Position numbers and translations under genes: made by a program. This document shows, piece after piece, positions 31,457 to 43,066 of a stretch of DNA of 64,000 nucleotides (within the stretch, counting starts at the first letter, position 1; every line of letters starts with the position of its first letter). Location: contig CM054115.1 in assembly GCA_028673005.1 (NCBI GenBank), forward strand, positions 57,995,407-58,059,406. Reading direction: 5' to 3'. Below the pieces are notes generated by a model. It ran no database searches, was not told the DNA's origin, and was given only the letters and a program-made list of their open reading frames with translations. Origin of the DNA: Tanypteryx hageni (Eukaryota > Arthropoda > Insecta > Odonata > Petaluridae).

Positions 31457-33180
31457 GTAGGATTTGGTGCATTGCACCCCCTGCCACCCACCAACTTGGT
31501 GAATTGCAGGGTAACTTGTAGATGTACTTGGATTTCAAGTGTTTCATGCTTGAAAAAATGGACTCGCAAGTGTATGTTGAAGCACAGTAAGAATATATTT
31601 TTAGGGCACATTTTCTTAATAATGAATAGCGATTTTCGTCAACTAAATTCCAGAAGTTTTCATCATTTTTGTGACCGTGACCTGCATATTTATTATTTCC
31701 ATTTCTAATTCCTCGGTGTTAACGATATTAAAGTAAGTTCCAATATTAACAGACATATCATCGTCCATAAAATTGAACGGATTAGCAAAGAATGTTATTA
31801 TGGGTTCTACTTTAGAAAACTGACGAAACCTAAAATTAAATTCCTTCAGGAGAGTTTCAATGTGTTGTGAAAATAGTTCAGTGGTAACATTTTCATCAGT
31901 CAGACTCTCAATAATATATTTTAAATTCGGGAAATGTGATAATGAATTTCTCTCTAGGTGAGACTTCCACAATGCCAATTTACATTTGAATGCATCTACT
32001 GCACTTATCATTTTTGCAATGTGTTGATTTTTCCCTTGCATCTCCATATTCAGTTCGTTCTATTTTATAGTTATATCAACAAGAAATCCGAAATTCATCA
32101 ACCAAGCTTTGTCATCCAACTGTGCATAATATTAATTTCTTGACGTGAGAAATTCCTTTACCTCGTTTATGAGATTTATAAACCTCACAAGTATTTTGCC
32201 TCTGCTGAGCCATCTAACTTCGGTATGTAAAAGGAGATCACCGAATTCGGCATCTTCACCTTGTAAAAGCAGTTTAAACAATCGGTGTTGCATTGGTACG
32301 GTTCTTATGAAATTTATTATTTTTGTTACTGTTTTCATGACATGTTGAAAATGAAGAACTTTTGCACATAACATTTCCTGGTGTACAATGCAGTGATGTG
32401 AAATTAATTTTGGAAAGAGAGGGTCTTCTTTACATAGCGCAATAAATCCATTTTTACAACCTGTCATCGAAGGTGCACCATCTGTAGTAATTGCGGTCAA
32501 CTTCATTAATGGTATATTACTTTCTTGGGCATATTTTTTAAAAGCTGAAAAAATGTCTTCACCTCTTGTTCGTCCCTTTAATGGAAGAATTTTAAGAAAT
32601 TCTTCCTTTCCTGAAAAATCATTAAACACCATCTTCACAACCATAGCCAATTGAGAAGTGTCTGATATGTCTGTTGACTCATCCAGATGCAACGAGAAGA
32701 AAATACATTTTTGCAAATCATTTGCCAACTCTTTCTCCATATTGGTTGCAATAACTTCAATTCTTCTTGTAACTGTTCTTGCTGTTAACTGAATGGTGTT
32801 GATTGCTGAGGTAATTTCATTTTTATTTTTAAAATCTTCGGAAAGTGAGTCAGCAATTGCTAACATGGATTCTTTTACAATGTCGCCATCTTCAAAAGGC
32901 TTTTTCCTCTTGGCCAACAAATGCGAAATTTTAAGTGATGCAATCGTTGCTATTTTTGATTGCTGCACTGGTCTGGTAAAAATGCTCTGCTGTTTAGTTA
33001 AAATAGATTTCAAATCAGAAATTTTCTTTTTCCTGATCTCCGAGTTTAACGGATAAGTAGTATTAAAATTTCCGTGGACCGTATTAAAATGTCTTTAAAC
33101 ATTACTTTTCTTTGAAAGTGCGACACAAGCATTGCACAATAAACAAACACTTTCCTTTCAAATCAATAAAACAAAATTGT

Positions 33181-34170
33181 TCTTCTCAATCAACATTGAA
33201 GTAATATGTCCTTTGCCTCTTATTACTCATAATGGGGATGAAATTTTATACAAATGAATTATTAAACACAACACACTGAATATCGGGAAAATATCAGAAA
33301 TATTGTGAACTGTTCGTCAATTTAAATTGATTTTTGTTTAACCAATGAAGAGGGAAATGAGCTATCACTGGCTGATATTGTAAAAGACGAAGAAAAATCT
33401 CCCAAACCCTGTACTTTGCATACTAAGCGAAGAAGGGAACTCCGAAATCAACGACTCACAGCAATAACTCGAGCCAAGTTATGCTACAAGACGGAGGACA
33501 GAACTCCGAAACCAACGACTTTTGACAAGAACTTGGGAGTATCACGCGACATAGGGAAATAGTTTTCCCGTATCGAGCGCCTACCTCCAAAAAGCCTGAA
33601 CCGGCTAACGGAGCTATGGTACACGACGGGTTGAGAACAAGGATCTCAGTTAGCCTTGCACCCGTAATAGTGATTGAAGGCGACAGGACACCTTAACTTA
33701 GCATAAACTAGGGGCGGAGAATTCCCTATCTTTTCGTACAGTTCGTACGAGAACGTTTGTATGAATTGTCAGCACAGGCAGGGCAATCACACAAACACGA
33801 TAGCGGCTTCTCCTACTCTCGGCGAGTAATTTGGAAAGGGACGTGGATAAACAAGAGAGGGGTAACGGAGGAGTCTTTATGAAAAGAACTCTGTTAATGA
33901 CAACAATGTCTTGATCCAACAATGTATGTCCCCATTTTGTTCGCTTATAAGTCCTGACCTTGACGATGTTATTTTGTAACAGACATACGATTCCTCGGTG
34001 TGATGTAAGATTATGATGTTGGTTACAAAGTTCTATTTTTCATCTTGTTCCGCAACATATTGGTCTTCTGAGAGTTTTCCGTAATTGTTTAACTTGAGTT
34101 CTCTTTTTGGCTGGCGGGCGACACACAAATGTCTTGCGGGCGCCCACGGTCGCCGCGTTGCCGACCTCTG
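33181..34170. other. Non-coding right arm of the hAT element
   Basis: This lies between the zinc-finger exon remnant and the right terminus. It includes a short imperfect direct repeat with GAACTCCGAAANCAACGACT near 33438 and 33502. The last 70 bases are G+C-rich (GGCGGGCGACACACAAATGT, GCGGGCGCCCACGG), like subterminal regions of this hAT type. No independent gene was recognised. Confidence 0.5.
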
Positions 34171-34178
34171 CCCTAGAC

Positions 34179-34740
34179 GGTCGCGATCTATTTTGAAATT
34201 AATCCTGCCATAACTGCCAAAACAAACTCGTTACTTCGGAGACATCTTTATCAGGTGTTATAGGATAAACTCCGTTTATCAATGATGTTTTACGCACTCT
34301 GTGATTTAAATTAGCGGTCTTGTGACTCAGTAATCAGTTTTCTAACCCTACCTCAAGAAACAGCAAAGAAACATGAAAATGAGATATTATCTGTATTTAA
34401 AGACACGAATTCTTTTTAAATTTAATAAGTGTAAATGGTATGTGGATAGCTAGAAAGTATGGTATTGAGGAATGTACTATAATTTACATTAGTTGGAGCT
34501 GATTCCCCAATTGAGGAGTGTCAATTTAAAATAAGTAGGTTTCAGTGGTCGAACGCAACTGCGTTAAAGATATGAGAAGCTTTCATTGTAGTTAAGTATC
34601 GGATTAATTCCATATATTAAATTTAGAATTAACCTTTTGGCTATAATCCGAGTGATGTTATAGATAACTCCAAAGTGGTGGAGAAAATAGATGAGAATTT
34701 CTACCTCCATGGCCAAAGGTATGCCTAATCGTCTCGTGGC
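34179..34740. other. Intergenic spacer between hAT and Helitron-like elements
   Basis: Nothing recognisable was seen in this AT-rich stretch. Confidence 0.35.
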
Positions 34741-35605
34741 TCTTGAATCATATAAACAAAAGACAATGTGTATTTGTTTGTTTGTGTTAACGCTGTAACT
34801 CCAAAACCAAGAAACTTAGAGACTTAAAACTCGGTACACTTACTAATGGGTCCATGAGGATGTGCACCTCGGGGTCAGAATTTTGGTTTTGCGGGGAGGA
34901 GGAAGTGGAGGGAGGGTGCCATTTCCAATAAGATAACATGTAAAAATCGATTTTTCGACTTACAGGCTCTTACTCTTTTGCAAATTAAAATTAGAAATAA
35001 TTTACCCACGATTTTCGAACCTGGAACGTTTAAAAGAAAAATAAATAACGTTTGTTATTCTTATTGTCAAATTTTGCGTACGATACAAAATCACTAAAGT
35101 TCTGCGTTTAAATCATATTTATTTGTAAATTTTAAACTTTTTAACGTAATTAACCCTTTAATTCTATAACAATCTCATTTTAATTTTATTATTTTCACCA
35201 AATTAATGGCTCAAAGCTAAATTTAAATACATCTTCAAACGTATTTCCACCGGTTGCATCCCTAGAGCTTGCAATTTCTGCCCAAGGTTTTAATGTTTTT
35301 GAGATTCATGACCACACAATATGATGCAGTTTCTTCCACTGGAAATCAGTTCGAGTGAAATAACTATATTTTAAAAGTGATTCCATCGATTGTTTATCAT
35401 GATTATTTGATAAAAAATACAGTCGCCAAATTTGTCGATAAAGGATGCAGGAAAATTCATTTATTTGGGCAAAAGATGGGAAGACAAGAAATATTGCGTA
35501 CCATTAAGCATTACAATAAAAAATTAACTTGGTTTTATTTTCAAATCTTACTCAATATTTTTTCTTGACTTAAAAACCCGAGCAACGCCGGGTACTTTCA
35601 GCTAG
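34741..35605 (+). mobile_element. Non-autonomous Helitron-like element
   Basis: The left end begins TCTTGAATCATATAAACAAA and continues into TTTGTTTGTTTGTGTTAACG, a style common at arthropod Helitron 5' ends. The right end has a G+C hairpin (ACCCGAGCAACGCCGGGT, 35576-35592... ) about ten bases before a terminal CTAG (35602-35605), as Helitron 3' ends do. There is no terminal inverted repeat or duplication. The flanking bases are not the ideal A and T, which lowers certainty. The interior carries an inverted copy of interspersed repeat A (35215-35455) and a segment also found at 20430-20620. No Rep/helicase is present. Confidence 0.5.
35215..35455 (-). repeat. Interspersed repeat A, copy 3 (inverted, partial)
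   Basis: On the minus strand this reads through GACAAATTTGGCGACT, CAATCGATGGAATCACTTTT, GTGGTCATG and ACCGGTGGAAA, matching 18550-18775. It lacks the 3' part found in copies 1 and 2. Confidence 0.7.
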
Positions 35606-35769
35606 ATTGTAATAAAAACCTGTTCTTTACGTGTCTGTTTTCACCACTGAATTCCGTTTGAAACATAGTGAACATACAGGCGTGACGCAAATAAGCGAAT
35701 ATGGATAGAAAGGCTGAACTGCATTAAAACGAGATTAATCCTGAAAACGAGTGTTAGTGTTTATTCTTT

Positions 35770-35840
35770 CTGTGTGACAATGTATATCGTTCGATTCGTT
35801 CGGGTTCGATTCCCGGTCAAGTACAGGATTTTTTCTCCGT
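35770..35840 (+). repeat. tRNA-like SINE-type segment
   Basis: GGGTTCGATTCCCGGTC at 35802-35818 fits a B box. It is followed within 20 bases by ATTTTTTCTCC, the same arrangement as in the palindrome at 8575-8688. No acceptor stem pairing is seen, so a functional tRNA is not supported. Confidence 0.5.
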
Positions 35841-37224
35841 CTCAAATGTCAAATTTCTGTTGAAGCTTTATGCGAACATGCATAAGAAGTCATCTCCTCA
35901 ACTTTCCATCTTGTTATATCGTTCAAGATAATTTTTTCGGGATTAGCTTTGTCGTCAATTGCAAAATTGAGCAGTAGGCCATCGCTTTTTCTCAGTCGGG
36001 AATTTGAAAAGGAGTTATGTTAGAAAGACTCTCTCTCTTCTAAATGACACGAGGATGTATTGAGATCTTGCATTGCAGCTTTCTGGCAGATTGAGGTTGA
36101 AGAAAGAGAAACAGACGCGTAGACCGTCCAGCCGCAAAGAGATTTCTCTACGCTTTCACTATGTTGGTAGGTTAGGTGGAGGAACGGATGGATGAGTCTT
36201 TAAAAAGAAATCTTTTTTCTCTTGTTCGATACAGAGTTTTCATATTGCATGCATTAATGCATCATGCCAATGGAACAACCTCTCGATGAATTGTTCTCCG
36301 TTTCAGTTTAATCGCTTTTGCTAGCATTTTACGGCCATGTTTCTAACGATCGTAGATGTTTAAATCTCGAGAGTGCGAAAAATCGAACCACTCTTAAGAA
36401 AATAATTTTTACTGCTTTATTCTGGACGTTTAATCAAATTACGTCTAAGAACCTGTGTTTTTTGTTATTAGGAAAAATGATAGTAGGATTTTTGATGCTG
36501 AATGTCAATAATTTTGGTGGAATGACATTATTCGAAAAACATTTGGATGGCCATCATAATACCGAGCTTCATCGCAGTTTTTTAATGAAAAAAATTCCAT
36601 GTTTTCTTGCTTCTCGTTCTTCTAGGAACGTCAACTCATTTCACTAAACATAAATTCTCGAGGCGATCGTTTCGTTGCAGGAATTTTGCAGAGGTACGAA
36701 GGGAGGGGAGGGGGGGTAGACAGGAGAGAAGTTTGAAGAGAGGGAGGTGGGGAAGCGGCTGCAACTAAGCGGTCTCTATATCGATTCGACGAGTCCCAAA
36801 GACTGAGTGGTCGGGGTGTGGCCATGAAAATCCTTTAAAACAGGCCTCGGGCATAACTGCCTCGGTTACCAAATACGTCGAGCTTGCTTATATGTGGAGA
36901 AGGGCATTCGTTGGCATGGTGAATACTGTTTTGTTATTGAAAAAACATCAAGTCGTCTAATTATAGAAATTAAGCAAAACTTTGACGCGAACCACACAAT
37001 GAAGTCCTCATGTATTTCAGTTCTTATAACATAGCGCTTATAATGGTCGCTGATTTCTATACCGAAGTCTCACGCCTTTCTGTCGATATGGAATCTAATT
37101 TAAACGTTTTAAACTTAAGTGTCCTAATCTCAAATGTAACACAAGTATCTGCCAGGTAATCATTTCATAATCTGGATCATAATTTTAGTTCAAGAATTTT
37201 CCTTTTGCGATTTCCGCAACGGTC
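35841..37224. other. Intergenic, no gene recognised
   Basis: A G-rich tract (GGGAGGGGAGGGGGGG) occurs near 36700. The 109-codon open frame from 36318 has no recognisable domain. Nothing else was supported. Confidence 0.35.
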
Positions 37225-37228
37225 TTAA

Positions 37229-38806
37229 TCCACCTAATACCATGGGACCTCTGGTGACCCCTGCGTAAATTTCTCTTTTTGTATTTTTGAAAACTGAACG
37301 ACATAAAAATGGTCTTTTCCTGTCTCATTTCTTTAAGGCCCTGTGCTATATTTTTCAATGTTTTCTATAATTACATAGTAAATACTGATTGCTACATCCA
37401 GTACCATTGCATGACCCCAGCAAATTTTTGACTTTATTGACCTATGATGCTGTTTTTTGTGTGTTCCTATGATGCCCATTTACAAATATTTAGATAGGAC
37501 TGCATTGCTTGAGTATATTTATCTCGGGAGGTAGAGTGAGGGAAATATGTGAACGGATGATCGCTTTCCGTTTCTGCTGCGGTTTGATATCACAATGACT
37601 AATATACGCGATGTGATATACCTCAGTGATCCATTTGCTGAAATTTGTTTGGTTGAAATATTTAGTGAATGGTGGAGAACATGAAGATGTTAGTGAAGGT
37701 GAAGAATTTGTTGATGATGGAAAACAAGATTTTTGTGAAGCTCAGGACAGTTCATGTGATGAAGAAGATATCTCTAATTCAGAGGCGGCCCAAAAACTTT
37801 TCTGAATCCTTCATGCGCCAAGCGAAGAGAGTAGTTGTAGATTTCATTGCTGGTTTTAGCGACTCCTGACCATAATATTGCAACAGATAATTTTTTCACA
37901 AGTGATTGATTAGACAAGAGAATTAGAAAAGAGACGATTACAACTTGTTGGAACAATGCGAAAAGTTAAAACTGAGTTTCCTCGAAAAGTGATTTATTCA
38001 AAAGGCTGGAAGCAATATTTTTCAAAGTTTGCCTTTCAAGATACTTCTACAGTCGTTTCTTTCTGCATAAAGAAGTGTAATCTCGAATTGCTCCTTGGCA
38101 CCATGCATTGTTCACAGGTGTCTCTCCTGAGCAATATGCTATGGCGAATAGAACTCTTTGTGACAATACAACTAAATCAGAGATTGGCACAATGGAATGA
38201 AACAAATGAAAATACGCCGGGCAATGGTCATAATTTACAATATGATTGACTTAAGTTGCTTGAGCGCTTACATTATGTGGGTGAAAATAAATCCTGAGCG
38301 AAACATAAAAAGGCTATCGTCGAAGGAAGTTCCTGTTGGGGCTTGGAAAATCTGATTTCTCCAAAAGAATATAGACAGATTGGACCACCAAATAACGCAA
38401 GCTTGAAGAGAGTTCAATATATTAAGAGTGAAGAATAGGAAAGTGACGACTACTTGCGGCATATGCGGTAGTTTTATGTGCAATATTCATATATAGAATT
38501 TATGCGACGCTTGCAAATACAAAGAATAATTAGTAAGACACAGGATTTAATAGATTAGTAGTGATTCATAAATGCTCGTAGTATTTTGTAACCAAAATAT
38601 TCTTCTATACATACCACTTTTTAATCAGTATATTTTAAGTACAAAATTATTGTTCAATTAACAATAAAAACAGCCTTCTTTAGTTGAACGAATGAAAAAA
38701 TATAAGTTTAAGCTCAAATGTTTCTGTTCTTGTGATGTATTATACTTGATGGGGTCGCAAGTGACCCCACGTATCAGGTGTAAGATTTTTTCTGGTATTG
38801 GGAGAG
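37229..38806 (+). mobile_element. Internally deleted piggyBac-like element
   Basis: TTAA occurs at both ends (37225-37228 and 38807-38810). The left end TCCACCTAATACCA and the right end TGGTATTGGGAG are imperfect inverted repeats. Subterminal GGTGACCCC at the left and GGGGTCGCAAGTGACCCC at the right repeat the theme. At 1.58 kb it is shorter than an autonomous piggyBac (about 2.4 kb), and most of the catalytic core is missing. Confidence 0.82.
37660..38505 (+). pseudogene. piggyBac transposase remnant
   Basis: An acidic N-terminal piece (VNGGEHEDVSEGEEFVDDG...) runs from about 37664 to 37801. After a large internal deletion the C-terminal third resumes: ATDNFFTSD, a stop, LDKRIRK, a frameshift, RLQLVGTMRKVKTEFPRKV, then FQDTSTVVSF and LLLGTMHCSQ. 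These match the DNFFTS, VGTxRKNK and LLSTMH motifs of the piggyBac family. A Cys-rich end TCGICGSFMCNIH and CDACK (with an in-frame stop between them) resembles the zinc-binding C-terminal domain. It is inactive. Confidence 0.8.
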
Positions 38807-38810
38807 TTAA

Positions 38811-41027
38811 TGCTATTTCTGATAAAATTTAAGATTTTGAAGTAATTCATCGCAATTTGCGACGGTATCTCATTCTTCCTATGCTCTTAGAGTGAAAGAT
38901 AAAAATAAAAGTCTTTTAATAAATTAAACTATAGATATTTCACGTATTTCCAGATCTATATCTTCATTTTGTCGCTATCATAGAATTTGGAGTTATCATT
39001 ACCACGTTGCATTTCTCTCTTTTAGCACGCGTGTGAGTCGTGTTTAGCCTCCACTCAGAATGTATATCTAATCTGTAAGAAACCCGATATAGATACACTT
39101 CATATTTTTCAAGGTTTTATTGAGTGGGTCCCAGGTTTGTTTCTGAAAGTGTCAACGGATTTGAGCCGGTATTAACACAAGATGATTTCGATGTTGGCTT
39201 CAATGCAAATTACGATATAATCGTTGCTGATAAATAATAATCATGAAGGCATATAGTTGCGTTGCATTGATATAATGGAAATAGTGCGTTGGGTTTGTAA
39301 CATCGGAAAGCAAAAAAGGTTTTTGCAAAAAGCTAGCATTGCGAAATGCTTTTTTTCATAAAAGGCAGATCATAAAAGATACGCGAGATTTTGGCTGGCA
39401 AAAAGCACTAGCGGTTTTGATTGGTAACTTGTAAGACCACAGACATCCCTGCCCGCGGTGAGGTTCGAACCCACGCCCTCGGCAGGCAGAAACTTTTCCA
39501 CTTTCTACTAAGGTCCGAATAGAATTTTAATTAATTCTTCAGTGTGATTATAAGTGTTTAGATAACTACATAAACTGCCCTCGTCAGTAAAGAAAATGAC
39601 GCAACACAGGCAGCAGCTAGGTGTGGTCAGTTAATGAGGTAATGATGGTCGAGAAGTGTGCGTTGGGTAACACCTGTACTAAGTGATGTGCTTGAGAAGT
39701 GTAATTTTTAAAATTCCATTTGCGATCGTTATTGAACTAAGATAAGTTTATTTTCATATGCCAAGTGAATGGTTGTCGATTAGAGCCGGATCACCCAAGA
39801 TGGCCTTAATCACGGAATTGTAAAGTAAATTTGAAGTTTTATGCCTTCAGTAGTGACCAAGTCAGTTTATAACTGCTGGGGTTTTCAATGTTTTGGTTTA
39901 CTATATTGAGATGAGTTAATTATCAGGGTTTTCGGAGAAAATGTATTTTAGTTAATATTTTCAGGGCTCAAGGATCAAATTCAGATATTTGTATTCAATG
40001 GAGAATGATGGAGCTAAATCGGATTGACACAAGAAGTGTCTCGAATATTCATAGAAAGGCTAGAAAACTAGATGCGCTTTTCGACCACAAATCGGCCATC
40101 ATCACCAACATTCGAAAAGGGTCCATTTAGAATCTATCATATCTCTGTGATAGCTCGCGTAGGCTTCAGCTCAGCCATCGAAATAGCGTGTGCCTTCACT
40201 TACTAAGGTAAAATAATTTTCGTAGCGTTTTATTGAGTCGATATAAGCAGAGAAATTATACCGTATTTGCGCAATTGATCAATTTTTAAATTTAGCTAAA
40301 CTTATTTTTGTTTGTCAGCATTTCAAAGAAGTTGTTAATCTTTTGTGGATGACCAATGGTTAAAAAATTGGCCTGCTTGGAGTTTTTGTTCAGTTATCAT
40401 TACAGATTTTTTAAAACCTTGAACTACTGACAATGAGATGCGGTCTGCGAGAGACCACCTAAGTTATATCTTGCTACTTCATTTTCCTCTAATTTAAAAT
40501 TTACAAAGAAATAAAGTGAATATTAAGTTTTTTCTTTTAATTACACCTTAACCCTCATGACAATATTAAACACGGAAAATCATATTGTAGATGTGGCTAG
40601 TGAATAAATAGTAATAATTAACAATTAAAGTGTTATCCATGAACATGGATAACATTAGCACGTTTTTTCTTCTATTATTAAATTCGGTAATATTTTGTTT
40701 TATTTCGCTCTGAAGATTTTTCCTATTAACCTAATTGACAAACTGAAGAGAATTTTGAATTTGATCATGTTACATGAGTAAATTTTAGCTTATCTTAATT
40801 TATTTTTATGTAGTTATACCGCCACATATTCGTTCACTAGAGCCTCGCTTGTAAGTGGCATCAATGTGGAAATGTACAGTCATAATTTAAAAATAAATAA
40901 ATTTAAATGGCCCCTATCCGACCGTTTATATTTTTCAAAAATCAAATTTAAAGAGATGCAACACAGAAATCTACATTCCAAGTTTTAGCTCGAACACGGT
41001 GTCGTCACAATTTCAATTTAAGCAAGT
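38811..41027. other. Intergenic, holds one tRNA-like segment
   Basis: Apart from the SINE-type segment at 39450-39520, no feature was recognised. Confidence 0.35.
39450..39520 (-). repeat. tRNA-like SINE-type segment
   Basis: On the minus strand an A-box-like CCTTAGTAGAAAGTGGA (39497-39513) precedes GGGTTCGAACCTC (39460-39472) by about 25-30 bases. The would-be acceptor halves do not pair, so a working tRNA gene is unlikely. Confidence 0.5.
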
Positions 41028-41029
41028 GC

Positions 41030-41100
41030 ACAGACGGACAGACAGACGCCAAAAGGAAACTCTAAGCGCATTTATTAAAAACGCGCTAAATACAATAGCT
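41030..41100 (+). repeat. GACAGAC-tract transposon terminus
   Basis: A GACGGACAGACAGACG tract is followed by a hairpin-forming segment with AAGCGCATTT and AAAACGCGCTAA. This mirrors the right end of the candidate element at 10415-12471 and suggests one dispersed family. Confidence 0.45.
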
Positions 41101-41449
41101 GTCTGGGGGCTCAGTCACTATGTAATCATAATTTCATCTCATTATTTAAAGGTCAATAAGAGATCCGTGAAAAAATATTAAAGGACTTTCGTTAATAAAA
41201 CGCTTTGAAACGCGTCCTTTCTATTGGTTCTGGAAAATGAAAATCGTGCCGGTTTAAATTCTCCGACGTTACTTAAAAAGGACAGGAAAGCCCACGCAAC
41301 CGATTGGTGGCGATGGAAAGGGGCATAGAACCCATGGTTTGAACGCGCGTAGCCATCATCAAAAGTCACGCAGGGAGCCCAATGCACGACAATAAGCCGT
41401 TTCAAAACAGCGCAGCCATTGAAAAAATCGCGAATCTTATCTGAATTTT

Positions 41450-43066
41450 GACGATGCGCTGCGGTTCGGTGCTCTGCATTTTCTTCTACCTCCTTATTTT
41501 TCTTTCCCTCAAAACCTGGCTTTCTTCCTCTTCACTCCTCCCCTTGCAACGAACTCTATGCGTCTCGACCATGACGTTATAGGAAAGAGAGAGAGAGAGA
41601 AAGATGTATACTACCTCGCCTCTTCTCCCCAAAGCGCCTTCTCCTTTACGACGCATGCGCAGTCGGAGGGGGGAAGGGAACGAAAAGGAAGAGAATGAAA
41701 TGCTGCAAAGCGCTAACCGAGTCCCGTATCGCTTTCTCAGTCCATAATCCGCGAGTGCGGCAGGTGTTATCCCGTAATTTTTCCCCGATTGTCTTATCTC
41801 CACCGCGTTTAAGTGGATAACTGAAAAAAGAGGAAAGCAAAAGCCTCAGAGATGTACGAAGGGCGTGGACGGAACGGAATCTCTTTCGTAGGGGAAGAAG
41901 AATATTATCGATGCTTTTTTTATTTTTCTCTTCCATTCTGAAACACCCGCCAATCGCACGCGCGCCAGTGCGTTGACCTAAAATATTTCGACGAAAAAAA
42001 ACACTTCTTTTCTTCTCGGGAGATAAAAAAAGGTCGCTGGAAGGAAGCGAGGCGTTCTCGTCGCGTGCTTTAGGGAAGGTAAAGGACATCGACGACGCAT
42101 GTAGGGCAGCGAAATAAAAAAAGAAAAGGAGAAAGAGAGAGAGGGGTGTTTTTAGCTTCCACGAGACGGCGAGGGTAGCGTGTGTGGCAGTGTGTCTTTT
42201 TCCGTGCACGCGGACGTTACAAAAGGTAAAGGAAAATTCCCCATCGACTTAGACGGAGGGCAAATAGGGAGCGCAAAAAAGAGGCCCTCGCGGGAAGTCG
42301 GCGAGGAAAAAAAGCGGAACAAGGTCGAGGTCCTCTTTTTACTATACGCACACGCGCTACGCCCCAAGGATACATATCTACGCAAAAAGAGGAAGGAACT
42401 TGAGAGGAACGCGTAAACTCTACATACTATATATCAGCGGGAGAAAAATACAAAACCTCGGTTCTCTCCCGCCAGGGGGACGGAGAGCGAACGCGGTAAA
42501 AAGACTGCGAGGGAAGGAAAAACAGTTGCAAGGAGTGACTCGCGCGAGAGAGACACGGAAGGGGGTGCGTTCGTAACATTCGTGCGTAAGGATCGGATCG
42601 TGCTTAACAACGCCTAAGTCCGCACGTGAGATAATAGAAGTCGTCTTCCGCTCGAAAAGGAAAGAGTAGGAGGTCTCTCTCTCTCTCTCTTAAGGAGTGG
42701 GCAGATTCGGGTAATTTTTTTTGTTCGTGTGTGTTTGTGTGCGCGCGCGTGCGTGCGTGTGTGATCTTTTAGAGGTTACTCTCGGAGAGAGAGAGAGAGA
42801 AGTCGAGAAGCGAGAGAGATAACGAGGTAGTGTGTTGGTTGGTTGTTCGGAAAGAGAGGGAGGAGGAGGAGGCGTCGTCTGCTGCTTGCTCTTCTGACGT
42901 TCTTTCCGCCGGGCTTGGACCTTTCCCGCCTCGCTTAGAGCCTCCTCGAGCCGGAGTGCCTTTTCAGCTTTGCAGTTCGATCGCGGCGATCGTGCGAGGA
43001 GGTGGCTTTTCGTGTCGTCGAATAGCTGAAGAGGGATCGTTGTCGTTCACTCACGCACGCGCGCTT
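41450..43066 (+). promoter_or_regulatory. Probable CpG-rich promoter and 5' UTR of the SDR gene
   Basis: Compared with the rest of the window this block is rich in CpG and in GA, CT and GT/GC tracts (for example near 41585, 42674-42690, 42726-42762 and 42786-42800). A TATATAT lies at 42428-42434, but no start site can be fixed by reading. Its position directly upstream of the only recognisable host exon supports a promoter/5' UTR role. Open frames on both strands here reflect the biased composition. Confidence 0.55.

Larger units (their letters stand above)
28292..31526 (+). mobile_element. Nearly complete CR1-like LINE (EN plus RT)
   Basis: The element begins at about 28280-28292, where the hAT coding sequence breaks off, and ends with GTAGATGTA at 31518-31526, where the hAT coding sequence resumes. 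It carries an endonuclease frame and an RT frame offset by one base, a 60-base leader and a 70-base 3' region. The 3' region is shared with the fragment at 4989-5825. No separate gag-like ORF1 is present, so it may be 5'-truncated relative to the family master. A possible short duplication GTGTTT occurs on both sides (near 28278 and 31539). Confidence 0.88.
28157..33180 (-). pseudogene. BED-finger hAT transposase pseudogene (GTF2IRD2/ZBED-like)
   Basis: The protein can be followed in pieces from right to left. A BED-type zinc finger (VCLLCNACVALSKKSNV then RHFNTVH; C-x2-C and H-x4-H) lies at about 33078-33145. The main frame 33013-32135 carries SLHLDESTDISDTSQ (catalytic Asp), TAITTDGAPSMTGC (second Asp), and HHCIVHQE. 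A further in-frame block runs from 32047 to 31646. A hATC dimerisation block (CALKIYSYCASTYTCESIFS) lies at 31527-31640. The C-terminal end RSRFTDYNLDNCLR...VSH lies at 28157-28290. Damage seen: stops near 33157, at 33095-33097, at 32132-32134 and near 32068; a one-base frameshift near 31655-31670; and the LINE insertion between the hATC block and the C-terminus. It cannot encode an active enzyme. Confidence 0.85.
27898..34170 (-). mobile_element. hAT element with decayed transposase, interrupted by a CR1-like LINE
   Basis: The left end CAGGGGTCGGCAACC and the right end CGTTGCCGACCTCTG form a terminal inverted repeat. The flanking octamers CCCTTAAC (27890-27897) and CCCTAGAC (34171-34178) agree at six of eight positions, consistent with an aged hAT duplication. 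A BED/hAT transposase pseudogene lies inside on the minus strand, and a 3.2-kb LINE has landed within it. Without the LINE the element is about 3.0 kb, a normal hAT size. A second terminus-like copy CAGTGGTCGGCAACC sits internally at 27993. Confidence 0.85.

Noticed and set aside
39450..39520. Possible tRNA gene (A and B boxes present)
   Set aside because: The seven bases before the A box do not pair with those after the T-stem, so a cloverleaf is not supported.
41646..42209. 187-codon minus-strand frame upstream of the SDR exon
   Set aside because: It lies in a compositionally biased promoter-like block with other overlapping frames; no domain is seen.
42830..43066. N-terminal extension of the SDR exon to an upstream in-frame Met
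   Set aside because: The extension is low-complexity, unlike any SDR16C N-terminus; the Met at 43067 sits directly before the membrane anchor.
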